Below, in pieces: positions 23,503 to 34,819 of a DNA stretch of 64,000 nucleotides. Source of the stretch: Thinopyrum elongatum. Its lineage: Eukaryota > Streptophyta > Magnoliopsida > Poales > Poaceae. The notes under the pieces were generated by a model, which had not been told where the DNA came from, did no database searches, and saw only the letters and a list, made by a program, of their open reading frames with translations. Position numbers and translations under genes: made by a program. The first letter of the stretch is position 1, and every line of letters begins with the position of its first letter. The stretch is taken from the NCBI GenBank assembly GCA_011799875.1, contig CM022299.1, positions 353,568,526-353,632,525 on the forward strand, given 5' to 3'.

Positions 23503-24042
23503 ATGACACCCCTGGAAAGTAATCAGCCGCCGGATCCAGAGCATGACTCCAGACTCCCGCAACACAAGTTCGACTCCGAGTTTTGCACCACCGAGAAGTA
23601 CCAAAAGCTGAATTGTGTGCATGGGCACACTCCCGATCGATGTGTATGCATGGAGGGATACGACATTGGCAGATGGTTTCTCAGTTGCCCCTTAGAGGTT
23701 AGTGCTAAGTTCATCATTTTACTTGAGTTAATGCCACCGCTCATCCTGAATACTATTTAACATTGGCAGGGATATGAGGCTTGTGCCTTTGTTAACTGGC
23801 TGGATGAAAAATGGCATGGCAAGGCTCGGAGTGTTATCACCAATCTCGCAGAAGATAACATAAAGCTGAAGAAGAAACTGACTGATCTGGAATGTACAAT
23901 CAGTACGATGAAGCAAGAAAGAATCAATCACAGGCAACAGATGAAAGCAAGAGACAAGAAGGAACTAGCATGTGTAGTTGTGGTTGTCGCATTAGCCATG
24001 TTCTATGCACTGTTTGCAATGATGATTAGGGGTTTTGTTTGA
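23503..24042 (+). CDS. GRF-type zinc finger protein with C-terminal membrane anchor, two exons
   Basis: Exon 1 is 23503-23697 and exon 2 is 23770-24042, phase 0, with a GAG|GTTAGT donor and a TTGGCAG|GG acceptor. The product is 155 residues. A stop lies directly before the ATG in frame, so this start fits unless an upstream exon exists. Residues about 39-80 fit a GRF zinc finger (CVHGHTPDRCVCMEGYD, GRWFLSCPLE, then GYEACAFVNWLDEKW across the junction), giving a conserved Cys/His ligand set. A Lys/Glu coiled coil follows. Residues about 136-150 form a hydrophobic helix (VVVVVALAMFYALFAMM) before a short tail. GRF fingers bind nucleic acid in known proteins; with a tail anchor this one may sit at a membrane. 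Many similar grass genes exist. It lies within D1, so it may be captured or amplified by the transposon. Both exons are open. Confidence 0.7.
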
Positions 24043-24224
24043 CAGTATTGCTAAAGCACATCTAGATGTGCTCTAAGTAATGCACATCTAGGTCCTATGC
24101 CATTGATGTTACATGAAGATTCGTGCAGATATTTTCCTTTGTCTTTTTTATTTTCCTTTGTAGTTTGATTATTACTGGCTTCATCAATAAGAAGAGATCA
24201 ATATATTGCTTGCCAACTATCCTA

Positions 24225-24468
24225 CTCCGTTCGTACCGGTGCATAAGTCACATTACGAAAACCAAATAATCCCAAAACTCGTTCCTTGTTTTTTGTCCTG
24301 AAAAAAGAAACCAGCCAATAGGAGTCCTGGGGCTAGTATGCATTCAACAACTTCAGACTACTTAGCATAACATGCAATGGTCAATTCTCTGCACGCAGTC
24401 GTATTGATTACCAAATAATCATCAAGTTCTCTCATTTTTTCCCACCTAGGTCGCTGGTACGGAGGGAG
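24225..24468. mobile_element. Stowaway-type MITE inside D1
   Basis: A 244-bp sequence flanked by TA (24223-24224, 24469-24470), with terminal inverted repeats CTCCGTTCGTACCGG and, on the opposite strand, CTCCCTCCGTACCAG. Size, TA target and CTCCCTCCGT ends are those of Stowaway (Tc1/mariner) MITEs of grasses. It lies just downstream of the GRF gene. Confidence 0.8.
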
Positions 24469-24601
24469 TAGTACTATGAAAAATGCTTGTTTCATATTTG
24501 GACGCTCCAACGCGTGTGCATAATTATCACATTGAGAACCGCGCAACCCCGGGAATTTGGAGCGACTGGGTACAAATAATTGCGGTTGATTATATCAGCA
24601 G

Positions 24602-24610
24602 TTATATAAT
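24602..24610 (+). promoter_or_regulatory. Possible TATA box for the acidic-protein gene
   Basis: TTATATAAT about 150 bp before the ATG at 24761, in otherwise mixed-composition sequence. Confidence 0.35.
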
Positions 24611-24760
24611 ACGTCAATCCCCCGCTTCAATTGGCATTCCTCTTCTGTGCATACCCCGCTTAAGTGTCCACCATCTTCATCGTCCCCGGCCGGCCGCACT
24701 ACACACTTGCACACACTCTGCAATCTCGCTTTCTCGCGGTTTCTATACGTACCACAGCCA

Positions 24761-25132
24761 TGTCGAGCGACAGCGAGGACGATAGTTCCGCCAGTAGTCT
24801 AGCGCCCGATGATAGGTCAACATCGAATCATCGCACTCATCTTCCATGAGTCCGACGTCGAGCCCAGACCTCGATTTTATCCAGATCATGGAAGGGACGC
24901 CGCCTCCGGAGTCGTCAGATGACAACCAGACGGATGAGGAGCCTTCGGAGGACGAAGAAGAGGACGACGAGGATGATGAGGAGGAATGGTCGAATGAGGA
25001 GGAGGACGACGACATGAACGACGATGACGACGGCGGCGGCGTTGAAAAGCCAACGGTCAGCTGTAAGAAGCATCCTCACCAAGACGATGTCGTGGGGCCA
25101 TCCAACAACAACGACAAGAAGAAGAAGTACTA
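24761..25132 (+). pseudogene. Acidic low-complexity protein gene with one frameshift
   Basis: ATG at 24761 (MSSDSEDDSSASSLAPDDRS) is in one frame, which closes at 24847-24849. A second frame opens with ATG at 24846 and runs to 25132 (MSPTSSPDLDFIQIMEGTPPP, a Glu/Asp run, then a basic DKKKKY end). Upstream Ser-rich text of the second frame continues naturally from the first if one base is missing near 24820. Either one gene of about 124 residues has a frameshift, or only the shorter 95-residue ORF is real. I cannot assign a function. The acidic centre and basic tail would suit a nuclear or chromatin-associated protein, which is inference only. It lies inside D1 beside its right subterminal repeats. 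Confidence 0.45.
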
Positions 25133-25279
25133 AATTAAGCAGACTGTATATATCTCTATTTCCGTTCGCTCATATTAATTCGTTATTTTTGTTTCCCCTG
25201 TCAATCTCATCGCAGACGATTAGTAATACATATTCGACAGAGATCTTTTACATTATCACCCACAGGTTGGTTTCTTGAA

Positions 25280-25715
25280 TTGTGTGCCCTGTCGAGCACA
25301 CAATTCACAAAAAAAGACCGTATGGGTTGTCTATAATGATCGGACACAATTCTGATTACCGACCTATTTGCCGGGTATCACACACATCTTGTTACGCTGA
25401 ATCGTTTGTGTTCAACTCGATCATCACAAACGGTTCATCGGAGCGAACTGTATGCCGTATATCGCACAGACCTTGATATGGATGCCCGTTTCTGTTGTTC
25501 TGTCTCATCGCAAATAGTTCATATGGATCAACCGTATGCCCCGCATCGCACACGCAACTAAAATCTGAACCGTGTTTGATGTATCCGCCATCGCAAACGT
25601 TTTGCATATTTTTTGATGGTTTTTTTACATCACCGTTTGCGATTAATGCATCGCACACAGTTTTGTCGAAGGGTCTCTGATTGTAGTGTCGCGTTAGCAA
25701 CATCCTGCAGTAGTG
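25280..25715. repeat. Right subterminal repeat region of D1
   Basis: Repeated ATCGCACA/ATCGCAAA-type words near 25460, 25508, 25545, 25591 and 25650, interleaved with CCGTATGC and AAACGG words. Ends in two TAGTG-type termini (25684-25688 and 25711-25715). The minus-strand ORF here is only a translation of these repeats. Confidence 0.55.
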
Positions 25716-26497
25716 TTAAGCCTGTATGGCACATATTCGCTCTAAAAAGCAAATTCGCTAATAGACCGGGGCTCGACCGTAATGCTCGCCCCACGCATCA
25801 AAGTCTAGCACCCCATTTTCCAATGTGTTCAACGTCTCAGATATTGCATTATATGCATCGGTTCTGAATTATGTCTTGGGTCTATAGTTGGGTTGCCCCG
25901 CTCCTGTGCTTACCTTCTTACGTTCCGCATGTTCGGCTAAGAAGGTAATGGGAGAACCACTGCGATCGTACTTCCGCCTAGTTCGGTCAAGTACCTCAGT
26001 GGAGAAAGCCAAAAACTGACTGTCATAATAGGCGAGAACTGATCGGCGATCCGATGACAGGGGCTGACCCCAAAATCGTTGGCGAATATACCGTGTAACA
26101 CGAAGGGTTTGTTTTTGAAAAAATCAAGTGATAGATGTCGGACCCTCGGGTTCGCCGAACATCTCACCACACGAGGGGCTGGTTACCAGCCCCCGTAGTC
26201 AAGCTCCTATGGCTAAGTGGAAGTAATAAAGCCGCATAGTCCGATTGCCTTGTTCCCCTCCTACACTACCGTCTCCGGGCACCGAGACGTCGGCTAAGGG
26301 TTACAGTGGGGAGGATGGAACACCCCTCGTAGTATCTACGTGGGGGCTGAAGACGACGACTGGTAACTTCCAGACTGAAACGGCCACACAGGAGTCAAAA
26401 TTAACATAAACACATGCAGGTATGATAACCCATACAAAACACAACCGCATTATAAAGCATAAAGGATCAACCACAGTTTAATACATAAACGGCACAA
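25716..26497. other. Non-coding internal DNA of G4, left part
   Basis: No convincing gene. It precedes the 3' end of the G4 antisense gene and is probably internal untranslated DNA of G4 from about 25,880 on. The origin of the first 160 bp is unclear. Confidence 0.4.
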
Positions 26498-27831
26498 CTA
26501 CTCAAGGAGTAAATCCTTTGAACATAGTGCCTCTACAGCCCAAGCACCATCCATGATGGCGGAGAAGTTGGCTCCTATGCTCCTTTCCAGTTGGGGGGAG
26601 GGGGGGGGGGCGGTGGCCATCTCGACGGGTTTAATCTTCGGCCAATGCACCATGGTCTTCGAGAACGCCATCCGAGCCCCCTCAATGCACATCGAGCGCT
26701 TCACGACATCAACGTGGGTGGGAGCATCACACAGCTTCGCCACTAGGCCGAAATAGCTGCTCGGTATGGGCTCGGAGGGACATAGTCGGACAAAGAGGTC
26801 CTTCATGGCTGGCTCCGCCATCCGGTGCAGCTCCATCATTTGCTTCATTTGATTAATAAGGAGGGGAGCGTGCTCGGGCACTTGGAACTGCGCCCAGAAC
26901 AGCTTCAGCTCGGTGTCACCCTCTCGAGCCGCATAGTGCTTTGACGCATTTGCCGCACTCCTCGGGAGCTCCGCAAAAGTGCCTGCGGAACGCCAGACCC
27001 GGGTAAGCAATGCGAATCTTTGGCCGCCAAAGACACTCTGCAGTAAGTACTGCTTTCCATTTGCAATTTGTTTTACTTGTCGGAGCTCTTCCCAAGCACC
27101 TCGCGCCTCCGTCCGCGCCTCCTGGACCTCCATCTTCATCTTTGCCAGCTCGGTGGCATGATCCTTATTCTTCTGCTCAAGGTCCTCACATTTAGTGATG
27201 GCATCCTTGAGCTCTTGTTGCACCTTGGCCACCCTGGCCTCATGCTTCTCACTGTCGGTTTTCGCCGATGTGGGGTCAACGGCTGCTTGTTCGGTCGTTG
27301 CCTTCTGTTCGGCTGCTTCCGCTTTGGCCTTCCGCAGCTCGGCCTTGAGACCCTTGACATCCGCGGTGGCAGCTGCAAATCACATCTTGCTTAGGGATAA
27401 CCCCAAATACTTTGCTTGACAAAGAAAATCAAGGAACTATGTTTCCAACAGACTAACCCTGCGCTTCGTCAAACCGCTTGTTGACGAGGTCAAGCTCCTC
27501 ATCAGAGCTCTTGAGCTTCCGATTCATCTCGGCCAGCTCTGCGGCATTGGCGGCATCTGCCAATGCTGAGGCCTGCAAAAACGAACCAAGGCTCCCATTT
27601 AGACTATTGTTTCAAAGGTTTTCGAGCCTCACACATGTTTTTTCCAAAACCTGCCAGAGTCTCGGGGGCTACTGCATATAAGGACTGCTTAAATCTTGTC
27701 CACGGAATACATTTTTATGAAAAGAAAGCATTACTTTGTTTACCTCAAAGCCTGTTAGGAGGCCACCAAAAGCTTCTTTCGGTCCGCTGTTAACGGACCG
27801 AACGCTTTGCAAAACCGCACCCATCAGGGCA
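26498..27831 (-). pseudogene. G4 antisense gene, C-terminal exons
   Basis: Three exons can be read: 27831-27744 (cut off at its 5' side by G5), 27572-27458 and 27372-26498. Donors are GAG|GTAAAC and GCAGG-GTTAGT type; acceptors are TTTTGCAG and TTTGCAG. The product has a long coiled coil rich in Ala, Glu and Lys, then a domain with LLTRVWRSAGTFAELPRS, an Ala/His-rich stretch, and a Cys-containing segment with PIPSSYFGLV. This is the C-terminal part commonly seen in antisense genes of grass Gypsy elements that start with a Transposase_28 domain. The N-terminal part lies at 36936-38104, 9.1 kb away. Function unknown. Confidence 0.65.
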
Positions 27832-29249
27832 TGATAACCCACAAGTATAGGGGATCGCAACAGTTTTCGAGGGTAGAGTATTCAACCCAAATTTATAGAT
27901 TCGACACAAGGGGAGCCAAAGAATATTTGTAAGTATTAGCAGTTGAGTTGTCAATTGAACCACATCTGGAAATTAAATATCTGCAGCAAGGTGATCAGTA
28001 GCACAGTAATATGATAGTTTTGATAGCAATGGTAACAGTAGCAATAGTAACAGTAACAGTAGTAACAATTTTGTAGCAGTTGTGATAGTAGTAATAGCAA
28101 TAGTAACTTAGCAAGAACAATATGTGGAAAATTCGTAGGCATTGGATCGGTGAATTCGTTGGATAATATTCATCATATAACAGTCATAACCTAGGGCGAC
28201 ACAGAACTAGCTCCAGTTCATAAATATAATGTAGACATGTATTCCGTAAATAGTCATACGTGCTTATGGAAAAGAACTTGTATGGCATCTTTTGTCCTAC
28301 CCTCCCGTGGTAGCGGGGTCCATAAGGAAACTAAGGGATATTAAGGCCTCCTTTTAATAGAGAACTGGAACAAAGCATTAACACATAGTGAATACATGAA
28401 CTCCTCAAACTACGGTCATCACCGGAAAGTATCCCGATTACTGTCACACTGGGGTTTACGGATCATAACACATAATAGGTGCATATGACTTGCAAGATCA
28501 AATCTAGATCATAGATATAATGGTGAAAACATAAACGGTTCAGATCTGAAATCATGGCACTAGGGCCCTAGTGACAAGTATTAAGCATAGCAAAGTCATA
28601 GCAACATCAATCTCAGAACATAGTGGATACTAGGGATCAAGCCCTAACAAAACTAACTCGATTACATGATGAATCTCATCCAACTCCTCACCGACCAGCG
28701 AGCCTATGAAGGAATTACTCACTCCCGGTGGGGAGCATCATGGAATTGGTGATGGAGGGTTGGTGATGACGAAGACCGAAGATTCCCCTCTCCGGAGCCC
28801 CAAACGAGCTCCAGATCTGGCCTCCCGATGAAGAACAGGAGGTGGCGGCGGCTCTGTATCGTGAAACGCGATGAAACTTCCTCTCTTATTTTTTCTCGAA
28901 AAATAGGTATTTATGGAGTTGGAATTAGGGTCAGAGGGTCAGAGGGGCCACAAGGGCCCCACAACCCACCAGGGCGCGCCTGGAGGGGGTGGCGCGCCTT
29001 GGTGTATCGTGGCCAGCCAGGGCACCCCCTCCGGTGGTTCTTGGTTCCAGTATTTTTTATATATTTTGAAATAATTCTCCAAAAAGTTTCTTCCAAATCC
29101 GAGAACTTTTATTTTTGCACAAAAACAACACCATGGTATTTCTGCTGAAAACAGCGTCGGTCCGGGTTAGTTTCATTCAAATCATGCAAATTAGAGTCCA
29201 AAACAAGAGCAAAAGCATTAAGAAAAGTAGATACGACGGAGATGTATCA
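27832..29249 (-). repeat. G5 3' LTR
   Basis: 1,418 bp, plus strand TGATAACCCACAAG to GGAGATGTATCA. A TAACAG/TAGCAA-rich simple-sequence stretch lies at 28010-28110. The GC-rich patch near 28970-29030 is typical of such LTRs. Confidence 0.78.
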
Positions 29250-30597
29250 ACTCCCCCAAGCTTAAACATTTGCTTGTCCTCAAGCAATTCAATTGACAAA
29301 CTGAAAGTGATAAAGAAAAACTTTTACGAACTCTTTTGTTCTTGTTTACATATATTGGCTTAAGTAGCACCCAGGTTTTCAGCAAAGATCATGACTAATC
29401 ATGTCAACAATAACTCTTAGGAATTATATTAACTCATATCAATAGCATAAACAACTAGCGAGCAATAATAAAATATCTCAAATGCAAACACTTTGTCAAA
29501 ACAATCATGATATAATATCACAACAGTGGTAACTCGCTAGCCCTTTCTGAGACTGCAAAACATAAATGCAGAGATCCTCCAAAGTTCAAGCAGCAACTAA
29601 ACATTGTAATTCAAAAGATCCAGTCATGATGCGTTCAACATTAACTATACACAATGCATGAGGATGACAATAGTGCTCTCAGGTCTGGCGCTTGTTTGAG
29701 AAAGTGATGACTCAACATAAAATTAAATAGATAGTCCCTTCACAGAGGTAAGCAGTGATATGTAGACGTGCCAGAGCTCAAAGCTTAAATCAGAGATAAA
29801 TATAATTTTGGGAGGTGCACCCTTCCTGTCAACGTTACGACCAAGAGTTATCAATATCTTCCATGCTAAACACATTAGCGGCGGTTCCAAAGCAGTAAAA
29901 GTAAAGGTTTACTCCCCCTCCACCAACAAACACACTCCATGGCTAGCCGAATCCATGGGTACCGTCCATACCAACAACAGTCCTGGGGGAGTTTTGTTTA
30001 ATTATTTGTAATTTTTGATTTTGGGACTGGGCTTCCCTATTACTGCCCCTCTAGTGCAAGGATGAGTGATTAAACACTCATCAGGAGAATAACCCGCTTA
30101 GCATGGAAGATACTGACCGCCCCCTGTCACTCCATGAGCGGTCCAGGCACACAAAACAAATGTTCATTTGAATTTTAGAGGTGGCACAAGCAAATTTACT
30201 TGGAACAGCAGGGTAATACCGCATATAGGTAGATATAGTGGACTCATCTGGAATAACTTTGGTTTAAAGATTTTGATGCACAAGCAGTATTCCCGCTTAG
30301 TACAGGCGAAGGCTAGCAAATAGGTTGAGAAGCGGCCAACTAGAGAGTGAAAACAGTCATGAACATGCTTTATGAATAGTCAACATTGAATACTAGCATG
30401 AGTAGGATATGAACACCATGAACATAAATATCGTAGAGGCTATGTTGGTTTTGATTCAACTACATGCGTGAACATGTGCCAAGTCAAGCCACTTGAAACA
30501 TTCAGAGGAGGATACCATATCATCATACTACATCACAATCATTTTAATGCATGTTGACACCCAAGATAAATCATTATCCACTCCTAGCTACTTAAGC
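29250..30597 (-). other. G5 interior, non-coding remnant
   Basis: AT-rich sequence beginning with the polypurine tract (29250-29262). No ORF of note. It ends where sequence collinear with G8 position 50205 begins. Confidence 0.6.
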
Positions 30598-33500
30598 GCC
30601 ACCCTTGATGACAAATAGGAAAGCGCGCTCGTTGCCTTCCTACGGGCGAATATCGATGTGTTTGCCTGGCAACCATCTGATATCCCCGGTGTTCCCAGGA
30701 AGGTAATCGAGCACCACCTTGTTGTCTGCCCACATGCCCGGCCCGTCAAGCAGAAGGTTTTGAAGCAGGCCTTGGAGCGGCAGCAGTTTATTGCCGAGGA
30801 AATCAAGAAACTTGAAGCAGCTGGTTTGGTCAGAGGAGTACTGCATCCAACATGGTTAGCAAACCCAGTGGTTGTGCGCAAGGCTAATGGAAAATGGAGG
30901 CTTTGCATAGATTTCACGGATCTGAACAAGGCAGGCCCAAAGGACCCATTTCCCTTGCCGCGCATCGACCAGATCATGGATTCTACTTCAGGATATGAGG
31001 CGTTTGACAGGATGCGTTGCCGTGCTTAGCAGATTCATCTCCAAGTCTGCCGAGCGCGCCTTGCCGTTCTTCAAGATTTTGAAGAGGGCAGGACCAATGA
31101 AGTGGACCCTGGAAGCAGATGCAGTGCTGCAGGATTTGAAGGCCTACTTGTCTTCTGTGCCTACTTTGGTCGCACCCAAACCACAAGAGCCGTTGCTGCT
31201 ATATCTGGCAGCAACTAATCAAGTGGTTAGTGCGGCCCTAGTAGCGCAGCGGGAAGTAGAAGAAGCAGCCACCTCAGCAAGTGTCCCACCCGGGGAAGAG
31301 GAAGAGAGCGGCCCGGCAAGGCCAGATACGGATCAGGACAAAGAGGAGCACAGCAGCGAAAACAACCCTGAGGATACGGCAAGGAAGAAGGTGGTGCAGC
31401 GCCCAGTATACTTCGTTAGCTCACTGTTGCAGGGGGCTAGATCCAGGTATTCTGGCGTGCAAAAATTGATCTTTGGCCTTGTCATGGCCTCAAGGAAACT
31501 GCGCCACTACTTCCAAGCCCATGAGATCATGGTTGTCACCCGCTTCCCGTTGCAAAGGATACTTCGAAACCCAGAGGCCACCGGTAGGATAGTGGAGTGG
31601 GCATTGGAGTTGTCCGGCTTTGGCCTGAAGTTTGAAAGCTCATCAACAATCCAGAGCAGGGCGTTGGCGGAGTTTATTGCAGAATGGACGCCAACCCCTG
31701 ATGAAGAAGTACAGGAAACAGTTATCCCCGGCAAGGAAGCGCCCCAAGAATGGATCATGTATTTCGATGGTGCCTTCTCCCTACAAGGTGTAGGGGCTGG
31801 CATGCTTCTCGTGGCTCCCACTGGAGAGCACCTGAGGTACGTCATCCAGATGCACTTTCCCTGGGAGAAGGCGACCAACAATACAGTAGAATATGAAGGG
31901 CTTCTTGCCGGGCTTAGGATTGCCACAGAGTTGGGAATCAAGAAGCTAATCATTCGAGGAGATTCACAACTGGTGGTGAGACAAGTCAACAAGGATTACT
32001 AAAGCCCATTGATGGAGGCATACGTCTAGGAAGTGAGAAGATTGGAGGAGCGCTTTGATGGGTTGCAAACAGAGCACGTACCTTGTGCGGAAAACAGCAT
32101 TGCTGATCACCTGTCAAAGTGCGCTGCGCAGAAGCTTCCTGTGGAACAAGGAACTTTTGTTCTCCATCTTACTCAGCCCTCCGTATCCCCGACAACAATG
32201 GCCTGAAAGAGGAGGAAATTGGACTCCGGTAAGCCTCTCCCGGTAGAGCCTTTCGGGGCTCCTGGCAGGGACCCTGTCGGAAACAACTCCCCTTCGATTG
32301 CCGGGCTGCACCCTCCTGCCGGGCCACTGGTCCCCGCGGTCGAGGGATGCGCCCCCACGAATGAGGAGGTGCCGCTAGTCCTTGTTGCCGAGCCTCACGC
32401 TCCAACTTGGGCAAGGCACATAGTCCATTTCCTCCAAACTGGAGAACTTCCCGAAGAGCAAGAAGAAGCTGAAAGAGTAGCCCGGAGGGCCAGTATGTAT
32501 CAATTTGTTGATGACACACTATACAGAAGAAGGCCCAATGGTGTGAAATTGAAGTGCATTTGCCGGGAAGGAGGAAAGGAACTGCTGGCAGAGATACACA
32601 AAGGCATGTGTGGCTCCCACATTGGATCAAGGGCTTTGGTTGGGAAAGCATTCCGGCAAGGATTCTATTGGCCCACAACCCTCCAAGATGCGGTTGAGCT
32701 CGTCACCAAGTGTGAAGCCTGTCAGTTCCATTCCAAAAATATCCATCTGCCTGCCCATGCACTCCAGACAATCCCTTTGTCATGGCCGTTTTCGGTCTAG
32801 GGGCTCGATATCCTCGACCCTTTCCCCCGAGCTGCCGGGGGCTTTGAATTCTTGTTCGTTGCAATCGACAAGTTTACAAAGTGGCCGGAAGTAGATGCCA
32901 TGAGAAAGGTGACTGCTCAGTCAGCTATCAAGTTCTTGAAAGGATTGGTGTGCCGTTTTGGGATCCCTGCCCGGATCATCACCGACAACGGCACCCAGTT
33001 CACGAGCCGCGCCTTCATGCAATATGTTCATGCCCTCAGAAGCAAGACCTCATTTGCCTCTGTCGCACATCCCAGAAGCAATGGACAAGCTGAGTGGGTG
33101 AACGCTGAAGTGCTGCGAGGACTCAAGACAAGAACATTTGATAAGCTGTGGAAGCACGGCAGGCGGGGGATCGATGAGGTGCCGGTGGTTCTTTGGTCCC
33201 TCAGAACGACACCAAACCGAGCTACCGGACAGACTCCCTTCTCCCTAGTCTATGGGGTAGAAGCAGTTATCCCCATGGAACTCATTTACGGGTCACCTCG
33301 AGTGCTTGCCTACGATGAAGTAGCGCAGGAACAGCACATGCGTGACGACGTCGTGCTTCTCGAGGAGAACCGTCTCCGGGCTGCTACGCGTCCTGCACGC
33401 TATCAGCAAGCCCTGCGTCGCTATCATAGCCGCAGGGTTCATGCCCAATGTTTTGAGGAAGGCGACCTTGTCCTTAGGCGCGTTCAATCCGCCAAGGGTA

Positions 33501-33643
33501 CAAACAAGCTGTCGCCGAAGTGGGAAGGCCCTTACCGGGTAGTACGAGACACCAGACCTGGCGCAGTCCGTCTGGAGACCGAAGATGGCATTCAATTGCA
33601 AAACTCATGGAATATTGAGCATCTCCGCAAGTTCTACCCATAA
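30598..33643 (+). pseudogene. G6 pol fragment: RT (deleted), RNase H, integrase
   Basis: RT begins with FLRANIDVFAWQPSD and runs to the fingers motif LCIDFTDLNK, then stops near 31000. A 440-bp deletion relative to G8 removes the palm including YMDD and changes frame. The second frame (from 30995) holds the RNase H-like region, a linker and an RNase H domain (MYFDGAFSLQG, EYEGLLAGL, GDSQLVV). Integrase follows with an HHCC finger (HIGSRALVGK...CEACQ), then a DDE core: D in GLDILDPFP, D in TDNGTQFTS, and E of the SNGQAEW block. Stops at 32000, 32027, 32204 and 32799, several explicable as C-to-T or G-to-A changes. It also shares an in-frame TAG (30616) with G8 ahead of RT. Not functional. Confidence 0.85.
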
Positions 33644-34819
33644 GGCGCGGCTGTCGGGCCCTGCCCGGCAGCCACCATTTTGTACAGGCCTTGCCTCAGC
33701 TGCATGTAACCCCTTGTACAAAGCCAGGCGCAGACCCTGAGCAACAGAGAAATAAATAAAGCACTGGGGCCCCCCGACAAGTTGCATGCATGCATAAGCA
33801 TATCATAAGCATCGCATGATTCATGTAGATAGGTTGCATGATCATGTAGATAGATTGCATCTGGCATCATCTTCATTTGCATAAACTACAGGCTCCTGCC
33901 GTGGACTTAGTCCTAGGAAGAGGATGCGAAGACAAGCCAGCACTGCAGTCTCCGGCAAGCCAAACAGATAAGTTATGTCTCTTATCCATACATGTTCCGT
34001 GAGTAGGACTTGTGCATATGAAAACCACGCCGCCTCGGAAACCAAGGTGCTCCCATCTACTGACACGAACGCTGCTTCGGTCAGGATGGTCGTAGTGGCC
34101 TTTTGCTGAAAGGGGTTGGCGGGGGGCTGGTCTCTCCCAATGGGTTCTGCGCCCGGCAGGCTCAGCCTCACGGCAGCAGTCCTATGGGGTACCGGCAAGG
34201 TAGCTTACCGGGATCTACTTGTTTACATGAAAGTATGGAGGCGTTTCACCTCTGCATGGATATCGTACATGCACAAGTGCCCGGCAAAGCTTTTCTTTTT
34301 CATTAATATGCTGATCAACAAGTACAAATCTCACGAAACATAAACATGGATACTAGAGATTACATTATTTGAACTAAAATTTGGCAAGTGCCTACAGATT
34401 TAAGATTAAAAAAAAGATAAGTGCCCCGTAATGCCTTTTCTTGTCACTCTCCTCCTAGGCATGGCGGTAGAAGGCGAAGAGGGCAAAAGGAGTGCCTGGG
34501 CAAAAGCTCAGCCTAACCTTGTTGGGCTCCATGAGAGGTTGCCCGGCGGAGGCGAGAGGGCGTGGATGAAGGCGACGGTGAAGGGACCGGCGGAGACGAC
34601 CTGTAAACCACCACCACCAAGGCCAGCAGGACACAGCAGGGCTAACGGAGCTGCAGCCCGAGAGGAAGCCTACCGGGGTCCAGCTGGAGGACTGCTGGAG
34701 AAGCCAGGGGGCACCGTCACCACCTCTGCACCCAACTTCCCGGCAAACCACCTTGCTGGGGAGAAAACGCAGGTGCAGATGATGGTGCTGCTGCCTGATG
34801 AAGATGGTGCGGGCGACGT
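33644..34819 (+). other. G6 region between pol and the antisense B3 ORF
   Basis: Non-coding and collinear with G8 53688-54828. It includes AATAAATAAAG near 33750, a possible polyadenylation signal for the sense transcript, and would be 3' UTR of the antisense gene at its far end. Confidence 0.55.

Larger units (their letters stand above)
22990..25715. mobile_element. D1: probable CACTA-type transposon enclosing two genes
   Basis: The left end reads CACTAGG at 22990. The right end reads ...CTGCAGTAGTG at 25715, i.e. CACTACTGCAG on the other strand. TTA flanks both ends (22987-22989, 25716-25718), matching the 3-bp duplication CACTA elements make. Subterminal motifs occur in opposite orientation at the two ends: ATACGGTTATGG near 23048 against AACCGTATGC near 25525, and ATCGCACAC repeats on the right. 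The inverted termini match poorly beyond CACTA, so the left boundary is uncertain. It encodes no recognised transposase, so it would be non-autonomous. Confidence 0.5.
27832..30597 (-). mobile_element. G5: LTR retrotransposon, one LTR plus truncated interior
   Basis: A minus-oriented 3' LTR (27832-29249) is followed on its inner side by a purine tract (minus AGCTTGGGGGAG) and about 1.35 kb of non-coding interior, which breaks off at the G6 junction near 30597. The 5' LTR and coding region are absent. No target duplication is visible because each side abuts a different element. LTR style is that of a common Triticeae Gypsy-type family; family not assigned. Confidence 0.72.

Noticed and set aside
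25392..25703. Cys-containing minus-strand ORF with repeated xVCD words
   Set aside because: Translation of D1 subterminal DNA repeats, not a zinc-finger protein.
28010..28110. Tandem repeat or satellite
   Set aside because: Only a short TAACAG/TAGCAA-type simple sequence within the G5 LTR.
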